A stretch of DNA of 64,000 nucleotides, from contig NZ_JAPSLK010000001.1 in assembly GCF_031180885.1 (NCBI RefSeq), positions 89,104-153,103 on the forward strand. Direction: 5' to 3'. The DNA is from Saccharothrix sp. (GTDB lineage Bacteria > Actinomycetota > Actinomycetes > Mycobacteriales > Pseudonocardiaceae). Under the pieces are notes generated by a model. It searched no databases and was not told the DNA's origin. It saw nothing but the letters and a program-made list of their open reading frames with translations. This document shows, one piece after another, positions 9,836 through 19,416 of this stretch. A program made the position numbers and the translations under genes. Each line of letters starts with the position of its first letter. The first letter of the stretch is position 1.

Positions 9836-9883
9836 GTTCCCGGTCAGTCCAGCAGACCTTTGGTCGGTTCCGCAGGGCGTTGG

Positions 9884-10681
9884 TCAGTTCAGCAGGGCGT
9901 TGAGTTCCTGGGCCAGTTGGCCCGCGATGCGCGCGTTGTCGGCCGGGGCGTGGGTGAGCCACTTCTGGCCGTCCTGGCCCTGCCGGGTCTGCGACATGTA
10001 GCGGCCCTGGTCGTTGTCGAACCAGGCGATCTGCGGTGCGCGCTGCTCACGGCCGTGCCGGCCGCGGACGGTGACGCCGAACTGGCCCGCGCGCAGGCGG
10101 GGCCGCTCGAACACCGCTTCCAGGGCGCGGACCTGCGACCCGCTGGTCGAGCGGGGCGCCATGGCCTGGGTGAAGGTGGCGTTGCCGAAGTCCTCGTCCT
10201 GGCGGGGCCGGGGCGGCGGCGCGGACGTGGGCATGGCCACGGTGACCGACTGGCCCGGACCGGGGCGGCCCGGCGGGATCAGGTCCACGACGGCGCGCAG
10301 CAGGGACGAGGACCGCATGGTCTCGACCTTCATCTGCCGGTCGTCGAGGACGGCGAGGACCGCCAGCTCACCCTGCGCGCCGCTGCGGGCGAGGAGCTGG
10401 CGCTCCACGTTGCGGGCGTCGAGCGAGGCGACCGCGTTGAGCGAGTAGTCGAAGCGCACGAGCAGGGTGAGCGCCTCCTCGACCTCGGCCGAAACCCGGC
10501 CCCGCGACGCCAGGCCGCGGGACTCCAGGTCCTGGTAGACGGCGTTGCGGATGCCGCGGCGCTCGTCGAGCGTCTGACCGAGGTAGGGGAACTCGAACGG
10601 GTAGGGCCGGCTGCCGAGCTTGAGGTCCTCCCACAGCATGTCGGCCGCCGCGTGGGACAGGGCGAACGAGAACACGCTCAC
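9884..10681 (-). CDS. EspG-family ESX secretion chaperone
   Basis: A 265-residue protein with the opening of EspG proteins (FALSHAAADMLWEDLKLGSRPYPFEFPYLGQTLDERRGIRNAVYQDL). EspG chaperones bind the helical tip of PPE proteins in the cytosol and deliver PE-PPE pairs to the type VII machinery. A proline-rich stretch (MPTSAPPPRPRQDED) lies mid-protein. It starts with GTG inside the stop of the PPE-like gene (4-bp overlap), so chaperone and substrate are made together. Just past its stop lies a diverged duplicate of its last 16 bp. No ESX core genes (EccB-E) are in this cassette. Confidence 0.8.
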   Translation of the reverse strand: MSVFSFALSHAAADMLWEDLKLGSRPYPFEFPYLGQTLDERRGIRNAVYQDLESRGLASRGRVSAEVEEALTLLVRFDYSLNAVASLDARNVERQLLARSGAQGELAVLAVLDDRQMKVETMRSSSLLRAVVDLIPPGRPGPGQSVTVAMPTSAPPPRPRQDEDFGNATFTQAMAPRSTSGSQVRALEAVFERPRLRAGQFGVTVRGRHGREQRAPQIAWFDNDQGRYMSQTRQGQDGQKWLTHAPADNARIAGQLAQELNALLN

Positions 10682-12174
10682 CCGCCGATGACCGGGGGCG
10701 CGACCATCGTGCCGTCACCGAAGACGTCCTCGGTCTCGACCAGGTACGACGCGGCCTTGTGCTCCTTGTCCTCGTCACCCTGGCCGTTGGCGGCCCCGGC
10801 ACCCATGCCGGCGCCCATGCCCGCGCCCATACCGGCGCCACCCCGACCACCGGCACCGCCCAGGCCACCACCGGCCGGCCCGAAGCCGCCCGCGCCGGCC
10901 TTGCCCGACTCGCCGAGCATGCCCGCCGCACCGCCCGGCCCGAACCCACCGGGCCCGAACCCGCCGCGCCCGGCCGCGGCCGGGCCACCGGGCCCCATGC
11001 CGCCGCGTCCGCCGCCGGGCATGCCGCCCGGGCCACCGGGACCGCGTCCACCACCGGGACCACCGCCGGGCATGCCGGGCCGTCCGGGAACGCCGGGCGG
11101 GCGTCCACCGGGCGGGATACCCGGGCCGGGGTAGCCGGGAGTGCCGGGACCACCGGGGTAACCGGGACCGCCCGGGTAGCCGGGGCCACCGGGGATGCCG
11201 GGACCGCCGCCGGGCGGGATGCCCGGGTTGCCGGGCGTGCCCGGGATGAGGCCGGACTGGTTGAGGTTGCCGCCACCACCGGGAACGCCGCCACCACCGG
11301 GGATGCCGGACCCGCCGATGCCGCCGGGCCCGTCAGGGATCGTCGGCCGGCTGCCGGTGCCGGGCTGCGTGCCACCCGGGTCGCCGCTGCCGCCGGTGCC
11401 CTCCATCGGGGGCGGCGGGACGAACGCGGGCATCGTCGAGCCGGACTGCTGGAAGCTCGTCGACATGTTCGTCATGACTTCGGCGGCACGCTCGTGCGCC
11501 TGCTGCTTCTCCTCGAACTTCTGCTCGATCTTGTCGATCGTCTCGGCCCACTTGAACGGGTTGGGCTCGGAGAAGAACATCTTGTAGGCGTCGGCCGTGG
11601 AGAACTTCACCGGCTCCGGCATGCTGGTCTTCGCGGTGTCCGCGGCCTGGCTCTGCTCGTAGAGCTTGTTGCCGGTGAGCTGCGCGCCCTGGGCGGCGTT
11701 GCCGGACCAGGCGGCCATGCTGGTGAAGTATCCCTGCGCGGCCTCGGCGGCCTTGCCCTGCCACTCGCCCTTGCCGGCCTCGGTGGCCTTGGTGAGGTTG
11801 TTCTGCAGGTCGACCAGCGTGTTGCCGATCTTGGTCCAGGCCTCGCCCTGCTCGTTGGCGGTCGAGGGGGCCATGTTGTCGGTGACCATCGCCTTGAGCT
11901 GGTCGTGCGAGTAGCCCATGTAGAACGAGCCGGCCGTGGACATCGGCGGCCGGTAGTTCTCGACGACCTTCTCCAGGTCCTCCTGCTGCTTCTGCTGGTT
12001 CTGCGCGGACTGGATCTTCCAGCGCAGGTAGTCGTCGATCGTCGTGAACTGGCCGAAGAAGCCGGGGTTCTCCCGCTGCGCCTTCTCGTACTCGGCACGC
12101 AGCTCGGCATCGGTCTGGCCGGCGTAGGTGACCTTGGTCGCGTTGGGGTTCTGCTGCGTGTTCGGCGGTGTCAC
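10678..12174 (-). CDS. PPE-like ESX substrate with collagen-like Gly/Pro-rich tail
   Basis: A 498-residue protein. Residues ~80-260 form long helices with a WxG turn (GEWQGKAAEAAQGYF) typical of PPE and WXG100 hairpins. Residues ~265-440 are a Gly-Pro repeat region (PGIPGGPGYPGGPGYPGGPG and similar) followed by Gly-rich sequence. The C-terminus (EDVFGDGTMVAPPVIGG) is a motif common at the ends of actinomycete PPE-type proteins. GTG at 12174 has AGGAGGAG upstream. It is followed, overlapping, by its EspG chaperone and preceded by a DUF3558 lipoprotein and a PE-like gene. It is probably exported and surface-exposed; the function is unknown. Confidence 0.75.
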   Translation of the reverse strand: MTPPNTQQNPNATKVTYAGQTDAELRAEYEKAQRENPGFFGQFTTIDDYLRWKIQSAQNQQKQQEDLEKVVENYRPPMSTAGSFYMGYSHDQLKAMVTDNMAPSTANEQGEAWTKIGNTLVDLQNNLTKATEAGKGEWQGKAAEAAQGYFTSMAAWSGNAAQGAQLTGNKLYEQSQAADTAKTSMPEPVKFSTADAYKMFFSEPNPFKWAETIDKIEQKFEEKQQAHERAAEVMTNMSTSFQQSGSTMPAFVPPPPMEGTGGSGDPGGTQPGTGSRPTIPDGPGGIGGSGIPGGGGVPGGGGNLNQSGLIPGTPGNPGIPPGGGPGIPGGPGYPGGPGYPGGPGTPGYPGPGIPPGGRPPGVPGRPGMPGGGPGGGRGPGGPGGMPGGGRGGMGPGGPAAAGRGGFGPGGFGPGGAAGMLGESGKAGAGGFGPAGGGLGGAGGRGGAGMGAGMGAGMGAGAANGQGDEDKEHKAASYLVETEDVFGDGTMVAPPVIGG

Positions 12175-12189
12175 GACTCTCCTCCTGTC

Positions 12190-12747
12190 CTACTTCGGCA
12201 GCTTCGGCTCGATGGCGGTGGCGAGCTTGGTCGCCGCGTCACAGGATTCCTGGACGGACGCCGTGGCCTCGGCGACGAAGTCGACCCGTGACTTCGGCCC
12301 GACCTCGACCGCGATCAGGCACGACGTGTCGGTGAAACCCGCCTCCACCTTCTTGGCCTTCCGCGAGCCGATGTTGGTGTCGATGAACCGGGCACCACTG
12401 GCCCCGACGGCCTCGGCGATGCTCAACTCGGGCTGCACCTTGAGACCGACGGAGGTCGTCGTCTGTCCCCAACGCGCACCACAACCCCTGCTCTCCGCCT
12501 CGATGCGTGTAAGGGAGAACTGAGCCGCGACAGCGTTCATCGCGGCGCATGGGTCGAAATCGGCCAAGGCGTCGCCGCCGGACTGCTCCGACGTCGTGGT
12601 CGGCTTGCTCGCTGTCGTGGTCGTGGCGGTGGCACCCGCGGACGGGTCTCCCGGTTCTTTCGTGGTGCAGCCCGCCAGCGCGACACCGACCACAGCGATC
12701 GACAGGATCGAACGGATCGCCAGATTCCCGGTCAAGTGAATCCCCAT
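12190..12747 (-). CDS. DUF3558-type lipoprotein
   Basis: A 185-residue lipoprotein starting at ATG 12747, with signal IRSILSIAVVGVAL and lipobox LAGC (Cys 27), then a Thr/Ser-rich linker (ATATTTTASKPTTTSEQSG). The folded part has the DUF3558 look: DFDPCAAMN, ESRGCGARWGQ, FTDTSCLIAVEV and VQESCDAATKLA, with four cysteines likely forming two disulfides. DUF3558 proteins often sit beside ESX substrate genes in Pseudonocardiaceae. The stop of the upstream PE-like gene lies 1 bp before this start, so the genes form one operon. Function is unknown; a surface partner of the exported pair is a reasonable guess. Confidence 0.75.
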   Translation of the reverse strand: MGIHLTGNLAIRSILSIAVVGVALAGCTTKEPGDPSAGATATTTTASKPTTTSEQSGGDALADFDPCAAMNAVAAQFSLTRIEAESRGCGARWGQTTTSVGLKVQPELSIAEAVGASGARFIDTNIGSRKAKKVEAGFTDTSCLIAVEVGPKSRVDFVAEATASVQESCDAATKLATAIEPKLPK

Positions 12748-12748
12748 C

Positions 12749-13150
12749 TCAGTAGCGCTTGAGGCCGCTCGAGGCCGCGTCGTCGACTTGGCGGTAGTTT
12801 TCAATGGCCTTCTGAACTGCGGCCTTGGCATCTGCCAACGCCTCGCGCAGCTGCTTGATGGCCGGAACGATGCCAGTGGTACCGCCGCCGCCGGTCGCGC
12901 TCTCCATGTTGTAGCGGCTCATGGCTTGGGCGTCGGGGCTCGTCCCGAGCTTGGTCTCCTGGCTGACGGTGTTCAGCTGGCGGCTCATGGCGTTCAGCTC
13001 GAATTCGGCGTCGTCGATGGCCTTGATGTAGGCCTCCGCACCGGCTTGGCTGATGGCGAAAGAGCCCGACTCCGCTGCCTGCTTCAGCCCCTGCATGCTA
13101 GCGGTCATCGCGCTCATCGAGCGTGCGCTCCACGCAGTCTCTGGCGCCAC
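12749..13150 (-). CDS. PE/WXG-like small helical ESX partner
   Basis: A 133-residue Ala- and Gln-rich helical protein with no cysteine and no signal peptide. A helix (GLKQAAESG...AEAYIKAIDDAEFELNAMSRQLNTVS), a Gly-rich turn (SATGGGGTTG) and a second helix (AIKQLREALADAKAAVQKAIENYRQVDDAA) form a hairpin. The second helix ends in YRQVD, fitting the YxxxD/E type VII export motif. Two GTGs are possible (13153 and 13150); the second has better spacing from AGGGGG. First gene of the cassette, it is a plausible PE-like partner of the PPE-like protein two genes on. Confidence 0.6.
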   Translation of the reverse strand: MAPETAWSARSMSAMTASMQGLKQAAESGSFAISQAGAEAYIKAIDDAEFELNAMSRQLNTVSQETKLGTSPDAQAMSRYNMESATGGGGTTGIVPAIKQLREALADAKAAVQKAIENYRQVDDAASSGLKRY

Positions 13151-13304
13151 CACTACCCCCTGCGATCACTCAATTCCCGCCAAGCACGTTACCGCGCATG
13201 TCAGACCGTGTCCCAGCTATGACGTGATCGGAACAATCCCGGTTCCCCCACCGCACGTCGCAGCCCCATAGCCACCCGATCAGGTGACAGACACCACACG
13301 ACAA

Positions 13305-13337
13305 AGGGGTCCTCCCGCACGCGGCGGAAGGACCCCT
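13305..13337 (-). terminator. Terminator hairpin after pstB
   Basis: Arms 13305-13318 and 13324-13337 form a 14-bp stem with one mismatch (AGGGGTCC core) and a 5-nt loop. Read on the minus strand it ends in CCCCTTTGTC, a short T run. It closes the pst operon 20 bp after the pstB stop. Confidence 0.75.
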
Positions 13338-13356
13338 CTCCCCGAGGCGCAGCCGG

Positions 13357-14133
13357 TCAGCCGAAGCGGCCGGAGATGTAGTCCTCCGTGGCCTTCTGGC
13401 TGGGGTTTGAGAAGATCTTCTCCGTGTCGTCCACCTCGATCAGCCGGCCCGGCTGACCGACGCCCAGCAGGTTGAAGAACGCGGTCTGGTCGGACACGCG
13501 TGCCGCCTGCTGCATGTTGTGGGTCACGATGACGATCGTGTACTCCTTCTTCAGCTCCGTGATCAGGTCCTCGATCGCCAGCGTGGAGATCGGGTCCAAC
13601 GCGGAGCACGGCTCGTCCATCAGCAGGACGTCCGGCTGCACCGCGATCGCGCGCGCGATGCACAGGCGCTGCTGCTGGCCGCCCGACAACCCACCACCGG
13701 GGCGGTCGAGGCGGTCCTTGACCTCGTTCCACAGGTTGGCGCCGCGCAGGGAGCGCTCGGCCACCTCGTCGAGGTCCTTCTTGTTCCGGTTGCCCGCCAG
13801 CTTGAGGCCCGCCACGACGTTGTCGCGGATGGACATCGTCGGGAACGGGTTCGGGCGCTGGAACACCATGCCGATGGTGCGCCGCACCTGCACCGGGTCC
13901 ACGGCGGGGGCGTAGATGTCCTCGCCGTCGAGCAGCACCTTGCCCTCGACCCGGGCGCCCGGCGCGACCTCGTGCATGCGGTTCAGCGAGCGCAGCACGG
14001 TGGACTTGCCGCAACCGGACGGTCCGATGAACGCGGTCACGTTCTTCGGCGGCACGGACAGCGAAACCCCGTCGACGGCGTGGAACTTGCCGTAGAACAG
14101 GTTGAGGTCTTTCACGTCGATGCGCTTGGCCAT
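13357..14133 (-). CDS. pstB: Phosphate ABC transporter ATPase PstB
   Basis: A 258-residue ATP-binding subunit that energises high-affinity phosphate import. Walker A (GPSGCGKST), Q-loop (VFQRPNPFP), signature (LSGGQQQR), Walker B (VLLMDEP) and switch histidine (IVTHNM) are all intact. The diagnostic PstB phrase [16 protein letters not shown] is present. It is the last gene of pstS-pstC-pstA-pstB, 10 bp after pstA, and is followed by a hairpin terminator. In mycobacteria the corresponding gene (phoT) stands alone beside mshD; here the whole operon is at this locus. Confidence 0.97.
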   Translation of the reverse strand: MAKRIDVKDLNLFYGKFHAVDGVSLSVPPKNVTAFIGPSGCGKSTVLRSLNRMHEVAPGARVEGKVLLDGEDIYAPAVDPVQVRRTIGMVFQRPNPFPTMSIRDNVVAGLKLAGNRNKKDLDEVAERSLRGANLWNEVKDRLDRPGGGLSGGQQQRLCIARAIAVQPDVLLMDEPCSALDPISTLAIEDLITELKKEYTIVIVTHNMQQAARVSDQTAFFNLLGVGQPGRLIEVDDTEKIFSNPSQKATEDYISGRFG

Positions 14134-14143
14134 AACCGCCCGC

Positions 14144-15058
14144 TCACTTGGTCTTCGGGGCCAGCCACCGCGAGATCACGGTCGCCAGCAGGTTGAACAG
14201 CGTGATGATGAGGACCAGGGTGATCGCCGCACCCCAGATGCGCTCGAAGCCCGCCTGCGTCGGGTTGTTCCGCTCCGTGGTCATCATCAGCGGCAACGAC
14301 GCCATCGGGCCGTCGAACAGGTTGTAGTTGATGAACGGCGCGTAGGCGGCGAGCACGAGCACCGGCGCGGTCTCGCCCATGACGCGGGCCAGGGCGAGCA
14401 TGATGCCGGTCAGGATGCCGGACAGGGCGGTCGGGATGACGATCTTGACGATGGTCTTCCACTTCGGGATGCCCAGCGCGTAGGACGCCTCGCGCAGCTC
14501 GTCCGGGACGATCTTGAGCATCTCCTCGGTGGTCCGCACGATCACCGGCACCATGAGCAGCACCAGCGCCAGGGAAACCGCGAAACCGCTCCGGCTGAAC
14601 CCGATCGTCGTGATCCACAGCGTGTAGACGAACAGCGCGGCCACGATCGACGGGACACCGGTCAGGATGTCGACCATGAACGTGGTGGCGCGGGCCAGCT
14701 TGGACCGGCCGCCGTACTCCACCAGGTAGATCGCCACGAACAGGCCGATGGGCACCGAGAGCAGGCCGCACACCAGCGCCTGCGCCAGGGTGCCGTAGAT
14801 GGCGTGGTACGCGCCGCCGCCCTGCTGCCGGGACAGCAGGCCGGACAGCGACTTCTGCCACCAGTCGCCGTCGAGGATGACCGGGAAGCCGCGCTGCACG
14901 ACCGTGTAGAGCACCCAGACCAGCGGGATGATGGCGATGCCGAACGCCAGGTACATCAGCACCGTCGCCACGCCGTTCTTGACCTTGCGCGCGGCGCTGA
15001 CGCTCTGGAACGTCGGCGGGGTCGCGAGGCGGTTCAGGTCCGCCGTCTCGGTCGTCAT
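14144..15058 (-). CDS. pstA: Phosphate ABC transporter permease PstA
   Basis: A 304-residue inner-membrane permease with six expected helices. The first is [27 protein letters not shown], and the EAA loop reads [27 protein letters not shown]. The start is the ATG at 15058, which overlaps the pstC stop by 4 bp; the open frame upstream of it is antisense-free read-through within pstC and is not used. PstA pairs with PstC to form the phosphate channel. Confidence 0.95.
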   Translation of the reverse strand: MTTETADLNRLATPPTFQSVSAARKVKNGVATVLMYLAFGIAIIPLVWVLYTVVQRGFPVILDGDWWQKSLSGLLSRQQGGGAYHAIYGTLAQALVCGLLSVPIGLFVAIYLVEYGGRSKLARATTFMVDILTGVPSIVAALFVYTLWITTIGFSRSGFAVSLALVLLMVPVIVRTTEEMLKIVPDELREASYALGIPKWKTIVKIVIPTALSGILTGIMLALARVMGETAPVLVLAAYAPFINYNLFDGPMASLPLMMTTERNNPTQAGFERIWGAAITLVLIITLFNLLATVISRWLAPKTK

Positions 15059-16113
15059 TCGTACTCCTTGTGACCGGCGACGATGGACCGGGCGATCGCG
15101 TTGACCACGAAGGTCAGCAGGAACAGCACCAGGCCGGCGGCGATGTAGGCGCCCGCGGACTTCGGGTCGTTGAACTCCGGCGCGGCGAGCGCGATCTTGG
15201 AGGCGAACGTGGCGCCGCCGTCGAACAGGCTCCAGCCGAACGCCGCGCTGGTGCTGCTCAGGATGATCATCAGCGCGATGGTCTCGCCGAGCGCGCGGCC
15301 GAGGCCGAGCATCGAGGCGCTGACGTAACCGGCCTTGCCGAACGGCAGGACCGTGGTCCGCACGACCTCCCACTTGGTGGCGCCGAGCGCGATCGCGCCC
15401 TCGATGTGGGCCACCGGCGTGCGGTCGAACACCTCGCGGCTGACCGCGGTGATGATCGGCAGGATCATCACGGCGAGGACGATGCCGGCGGTGAAGATGG
15501 TGCCGCCCAGCTCGATGCTCACGTTGCCCTTGGCGAACAGCGGGATCCAGCCGAGGTTGTCCATCAGCCACTCGGCGAACGGCGTCAGCACCGGGCCGAG
15601 GACGAACAGGCCCCACAGGCCGAAGATGATCGACGGCACCGCGGACAGCAGGTCCACCACGTACGCGAACGGCCGGGCGAGCCGGCGGGGCGCGTACTGG
15701 GTGAGGAACAGCGCGATGCCCAGGGCGATCGGCATCGCGAGCAGCAGGGCGAGCGCGGACGACACCACCGTGACCAGGAGCAGGTCGAGGATGCCGAACC
15801 GCAGGTTCTCGACGTCGCCGGTGGACCACTCGCGGCTGAAGAGGAAGTTGACCTGGTCCAGTGCGAGGGAGGGGATCGCCTGGAGCAGCAGGAACAGGCC
15901 GATGGCCCCGATGAGGACCACGATGAAGATGCCCGAGCCGGTCGCGAGGCCGCGGAAGATCCGGTCACCCGGCCGGACGTGGGGTGCTTGCTGGTCGGCT
16001 TCCGTGGTCGGGGGAATCGGAGCCTCCGAGTCGGGTCGAGCAGCCGGAACGCCCCGGCGGGCACCGGCAGTACCGGTGCCCGCGGGGCGCTTGGCCACGA
16101 TGCGTTCGTTCAT
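15055..16113 (-). CDS. pstC: Phosphate ABC transporter permease PstC
   Basis: A 352-residue permease. The first ~65 residues are a hydrophilic, Pro/Arg-rich cytoplasmic extension. Six membrane helices follow, starting at [20 protein letters not shown]. The conserved [33 protein letters not shown] stretch and the EAA loop ([22 protein letters not shown]) are intact. It overlaps pstA by 4 bp and lies 37 bp after pstS, where there is no clear hairpin. Confidence 0.95.
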   Translation of the reverse strand: MNERIVAKRPAGTGTAGARRGVPAARPDSEAPIPPTTEADQQAPHVRPGDRIFRGLATGSGIFIVVLIGAIGLFLLLQAIPSLALDQVNFLFSREWSTGDVENLRFGILDLLLVTVVSSALALLLAMPIALGIALFLTQYAPRRLARPFAYVVDLLSAVPSIIFGLWGLFVLGPVLTPFAEWLMDNLGWIPLFAKGNVSIELGGTIFTAGIVLAVMILPIITAVSREVFDRTPVAHIEGAIALGATKWEVVRTTVLPFGKAGYVSASMLGLGRALGETIALMIILSSTSAAFGWSLFDGGATFASKIALAAPEFNDPKSAGAYIAAGLVLFLLTFVVNAIARSIVAGHKEYE

Positions 16114-16150
16114 CGCGATGGCGCTGGCGTGGAGAAGTGTGCCGGCCGGA

Positions 16151-17272
16151 TCAGGCGATGGCCTTGATGGCGGTCAGCACCTTGTCCTGGAACTGCTTGG
16201 GCAGGGGAGCGTAACCCGCGTCCGCGAGGCCCGCCTGACCGTCGGTCGCGGCCACGGTCAGGAACGCCTTCACGGCCTTGGCGGTGTCGGCGTCGTAGCC
16301 CTTCGAGCACACGATCTCGTAGGTGGCCAGCACCAGCGGGTAGGCGCCCGCGGTGGTGGTGCCGTAGATCGAGTCGAGGTCGAGGACCAGGTCGTTGCCC
16401 TCGCCCTTGATCTTCGCGCCGTCGATGGCCTTGCCGACGGTCTCGTTGGTCAGCTCGACCGCGCCGGAGCCGGTGTCGATCTTGGCGATGGACAGCTTGT
16501 TCTCCTGCGCGAACGACAGCTCGACGTAGGTGAGGGCGCCGTCGATGGAGGCGACGGCCTGCGCGACACCGGCGGACTTCTCCTTGCCCTCGCCGACACC
16601 GCCCTTGAAGGCGTTGCCGTCACCCTGGGTCCACGCGCCCTTGGACGAAGCCTTCAGGTACTTCTGGAAGTTGTTCGTCGTGCCCGACTCGTCGGAGCGG
16701 TAGACGACCTTGATGTCCTTGTCCGGCAGGTTGGCGCTGCCGTTGAGGGCCTTGATGGCCGGGTCGTTCCACTTCTTGACGGTGCCGTTGAAGATCTTGG
16801 CGGCGACCTCGCCGGTCAGCACCAGGTCGTTGACGCCCTCGAGCTTGTAGCCCAGCGCGACCGGGCCGAACACCAGCGGCAGGTTCCACGCCGGGTTGCC
16901 CTTGCAGCGCTCGGCGGCCTTCTCGATCTCGCCCTTGTCCTTGTTCAGCGGCGAGTCGGAACCGCCGAAGTCGACCTGGCCGGCGATGAAGTTCTTGACG
17001 CCCGCGCCGGAGCCCGAAGCGTTGTACGCGAGGTCGGAGCCCGGGCACTTCTGCTGGTAGACCTGGACGAACGTGTCGATCGCGTTCCTCTGGGCCGTGG
17101 AGCCCTCAGCGCTGAGCTTGGACTTGCCACCGCACTCGACAGCGACACCGGACGCGGTCGCGCCCGTCGTGCCGCCGGTACCGCCGGTGTTGTCGTCGCT
17201 ACCACACGCGGTGAGCAGAAGCGCACCGGCCGCGAAAAGGCCGACAACGGCGCCGTGCCGCTTGGTCTTCAC
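16151..17272 (-). CDS. pstS: Phosphate-binding lipoprotein PstS
   Basis: A 373-residue periplasmic-face binding protein that captures phosphate. The GTG at 17272 has GGAGG 6 bp upstream and is the only start giving a clean lipoprotein signal ([11 protein letters not shown], Cys 23). Phosphate ligand segments are visible: [29 protein letters not shown] and [12 protein letters not shown]. It heads the pst operon behind a PHO-box-like repeat, consistent with induction under phosphate starvation. Confidence 0.96.
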   Translation of the reverse strand: MKTKRHGAVVGLFAAGALLLTACGSDDNTGGTGGTTGATASGVAVECGGKSKLSAEGSTAQRNAIDTFVQVYQQKCPGSDLAYNASGSGAGVKNFIAGQVDFGGSDSPLNKDKGEIEKAAERCKGNPAWNLPLVFGPVALGYKLEGVNDLVLTGEVAAKIFNGTVKKWNDPAIKALNGSANLPDKDIKVVYRSDESGTTNNFQKYLKASSKGAWTQGDGNAFKGGVGEGKEKSAGVAQAVASIDGALTYVELSFAQENKLSIAKIDTGSGAVELTNETVGKAIDGAKIKGEGNDLVLDLDSIYGTTTAGAYPLVLATYEIVCSKGYDADTAKAVKAFLTVAATDGQAGLADAGYAPLPKQFQDKVLTAIKAIA

Positions 17273-17363
17273 CTGGGTCCTCCACCTAACGGAAGCGGGG
17301 TCGGGCGGCGAGCACCGCCGCACGACACGGACGGTAGGCAGCGATGGTGGACAAGCGCCCAGT

Positions 17364-17427
17364 AGAAGATGAACGGGGGGTGAACTCCACACGGGAGGTG
17401 ACTAGGGACACCGCCCTTCGGGTGAAC
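17364..17427 (-). promoter_or_regulatory. PHO-box-like repeats of the pst operon
   Basis: On the minus strand two adjacent 11-bp units, GTTCACCCCCC (17375-17385) and GTTCATCTTCT (17364-17374), lie about 95 bp before pstS. A third GTTCACC lies upstream at 17421-17427, off the 11-bp phase. A -10-like TCTACT follows the second unit. This is the expected form of a PhoP-controlled promoter. Confidence 0.7.
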
Positions 17428-17466
17428 CCGTGACCTGCACGTTTGCGTGACGTGACCGGTCTGTCA

Positions 17467-18348
17467 CTACTTGGCGTACTGGACGTCGGAGTCCCACTTC
17501 TCGAACCCCAACCGGGTGTACACGGCCAGTGCCGGAGCGTTGTCGGACTCGACGTAGAGCATGACCTCGGTGCGCCCGGTCCCGCGCAGGTGCTCCAGCC
17601 CGGCGAGGGTCAGCGCCTTGCCGAGACCGCCGCCCTGGGCGTCCGGGTCGACGCCCACCACGTACACCTCACCCAGGTCGCCGGTGTGCGTCTTGGTCCA
17701 GTGGAAGCCCAGCAGCCGCTCTTCGGCGTCCACGGCGAGCAGGAAGCCCTTGGCGTCGAACCAGTGCTCGTGCTCCTTGTCGCGGACGTCCTCGATGCTC
17801 ATCGCGCCCTGCTCGGGGTGCCAGGAGAACGCGCGGTGGTTGACGTAGACGACGGCCGCCTCGTCCCGGCCCGGCTCGAACGGGCGCAGTCGGACGCCCT
17901 CGGGCAGCTTCGGCTGGGGGAGGGTGTCGTCGAGGGGGCGGCGCAGGCGCAGCAGCTCGCGGACCTTGCGGTAGCCGAGCTTGGCGGCCAGGGCCTGCGC
18001 GCCGGGGTGGCCGCCGTGCGACCAGATCCGCAGCGGGGTGGCCCGCTCGGCGACCGCTTCGGCGAGCAGGGTGCCGACGCCCTTGCGGCGGTGCTCCGGG
18101 TGGACGGCGAGTTCGGCGACCTTGTTGCCGTCCGCGTCGCCGAAGAGGTCGAGGTGGAGGTAACCCACCAACGTGTGATCTTGGCGCACGAGCAGGTGAT
18201 TGCTCCCGCGAGCACCCGGGCGGAGGCGCAGAACCACCGCCTCGCCCACCGGCGCGACGCCCCCGTCGGCGTACCGGGCGGCTTCGACCAGGTCCATGAC
18301 CTCACGGACCTGGTCGTCGGTCAGCTCCTCGAACCAGCTCGATTCCAC
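17467..18348 (-). CDS. mshD: Mycothiol synthase
   Basis: Acetylates Cys-GlcN-Ins with acetyl-CoA in the last step of mycothiol synthesis. The 293-residue protein is two tandem GNAT domains. The first has VAELAVHPEHRRKGVGTLLAEAV; the second has GEVYVVGVDPDAQGGGLGKALTLAGLEHL and the conserved LYVESDNAPALAVYTRLGF. The ending SDVQYAK is typical of MshD. GTG start at 18348. It stands between pstS and glnR as in mycobacteria. A probable user of mycothiol (MPI-like protein) lies at the far end of the window. Confidence 0.95.
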   Translation of the reverse strand: MESSWFEELTDDQVREVMDLVEAARYADGGVAPVGEAVVLRLRPGARGSNHLLVRQDHTLVGYLHLDLFGDADGNKVAELAVHPEHRRKGVGTLLAEAVAERATPLRIWSHGGHPGAQALAAKLGYRKVRELLRLRRPLDDTLPQPKLPEGVRLRPFEPGRDEAAVVYVNHRAFSWHPEQGAMSIEDVRDKEHEHWFDAKGFLLAVDAEERLLGFHWTKTHTGDLGEVYVVGVDPDAQGGGLGKALTLAGLEHLRGTGRTEVMLYVESDNAPALAVYTRLGFEKWDSDVQYAK

Positions 18349-18527
18349 GCCACCGAACCTACTTGGTGATCATCGAACCGTCAGCGGACGCATCGCCGCT
18401 TCAGGCCGCGAGGCCGCCGTCGGCTTGTCGCGTCGCCTTTCCCGACGATCAATTTTTCCGATCGGCGGGAAACGCGGCGCGTTGAGCCGACTTCCGGGCG
18501 GCCTCGCCGCGCGACGGAGTCGCGCCA

Positions 18528-19280
18528 TCAAGCACGGAAGATCAGCTCTGCCTCGTCCATCGGAGTGTCCAACTCCATCACGTGCTCGGGACGGCGGGAG
18601 GCACCCGGGCGCGGCGGGCGGACGAACTTGTAGCCCACGTTGCGGACGGTGCCGATCAGCGACTCGTGCTCGGGGCCGAGCTTGGCGCGCAGGCGTCGGA
18701 CGTGGACGTCCACGGTGCGGGTGCCGCCGAAGAAGTCGTAGCCCCACACCTCCTGCAGCAGCTGGGCGCGGGTGAAGACGCGGCCCGCGTGCTGGGCCAG
18801 GTACTTCAGCAGCTCGAACTCCTTGTAGGTGAGGTCGAGCGGGCGGCCGCGCAGGCGGGCGGTGTAGGTGGCCTCGTCGATGACCAGCTCGCCGAGCTGG
18901 AGCGAGCCGTCGCCGCCGGGCTGGGTGGTGCCGCGCCGCGAGCGCACCAGGCGCAGCCGGGCGTCCACCTCGGCCGGGCCGGAGGTCGGCAGCAGGATCT
19001 CGTCGACGCTCCAGTCCGAGTTCACCGCCACCAGGCCGCCCTCGGTGACGACCGCCACCACGGGCACGTCCACGCCGCTGGAGTCGAGCAGGCGGCACAG
19101 GCTGCGCGCGCCGACCAGGTCGGTGCGGGCGTCCACCAGGACGATGTCGTGCGGACCGGCCTCCAGCAGGGCCGACACCTCGGGTCGCAGCGGGCGCACG
19201 TCGTGCGGCAGCAGCGACAGCGCGGGCAGGACCGCCTCGGGGTCGGAGTCGGTGGTCAGCAGCAGCACGTCGATGCTCAT
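18528..19280 (-). CDS. glnR: Nitrogen-metabolism regulator GlnR
   Basis: An orphan OmpR-family regulator that controls glutamine synthetase, ammonium transport and many other genes in actinomycetes. The 250-residue protein has an atypical receiver (residues 1-~120) in which the usual acidic pocket is degenerate but Asp 50 (IVLVDAR) is kept. A winged-helix effector domain follows ([55 protein letters not shown]). The start is the ATG at 19280 with AGAGG upstream. The position beside mshD matches the mycobacterial order and supports GlnR over MtrA-type regulators. Confidence 0.9.
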   Translation of the reverse strand: MSIDVLLLTTDSDPEAVLPALSLLPHDVRPLRPEVSALLEAGPHDIVLVDARTDLVGARSLCRLLDSSGVDVPVVAVVTEGGLVAVNSDWSVDEILLPTSGPAEVDARLRLVRSRRGTTQPGGDGSLQLGELVIDEATYTARLRGRPLDLTYKEFELLKYLAQHAGRVFTRAQLLQEVWGYDFFGGTRTVDVHVRRLRAKLGPEHESLIGTVRNVGYKFVRPPRPGASRRPEHVMELDTPMDEAELIFRA

Positions 19281-19416
19281 CGCGGCGCCCTCTCGTTCGG
19301 CCGGTGTCTGGTCACCGGACCAGACAGCGCGAAGTACGGTGACCGGGCCCCGTTGCCTGCGGATGACGGAGACGATACCGGTGCTCGGCACAAAAGGCCC
19401 AGGTCAGCCGGCCAGG

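Noticed and set aside
9866..9901. Duplicate 16-bp tract at the end of the EspG gene as an attachment site
   Set aside because: The two imperfect copies lie 4 bp apart and look like a local duplication; no integrase or tRNA is near.
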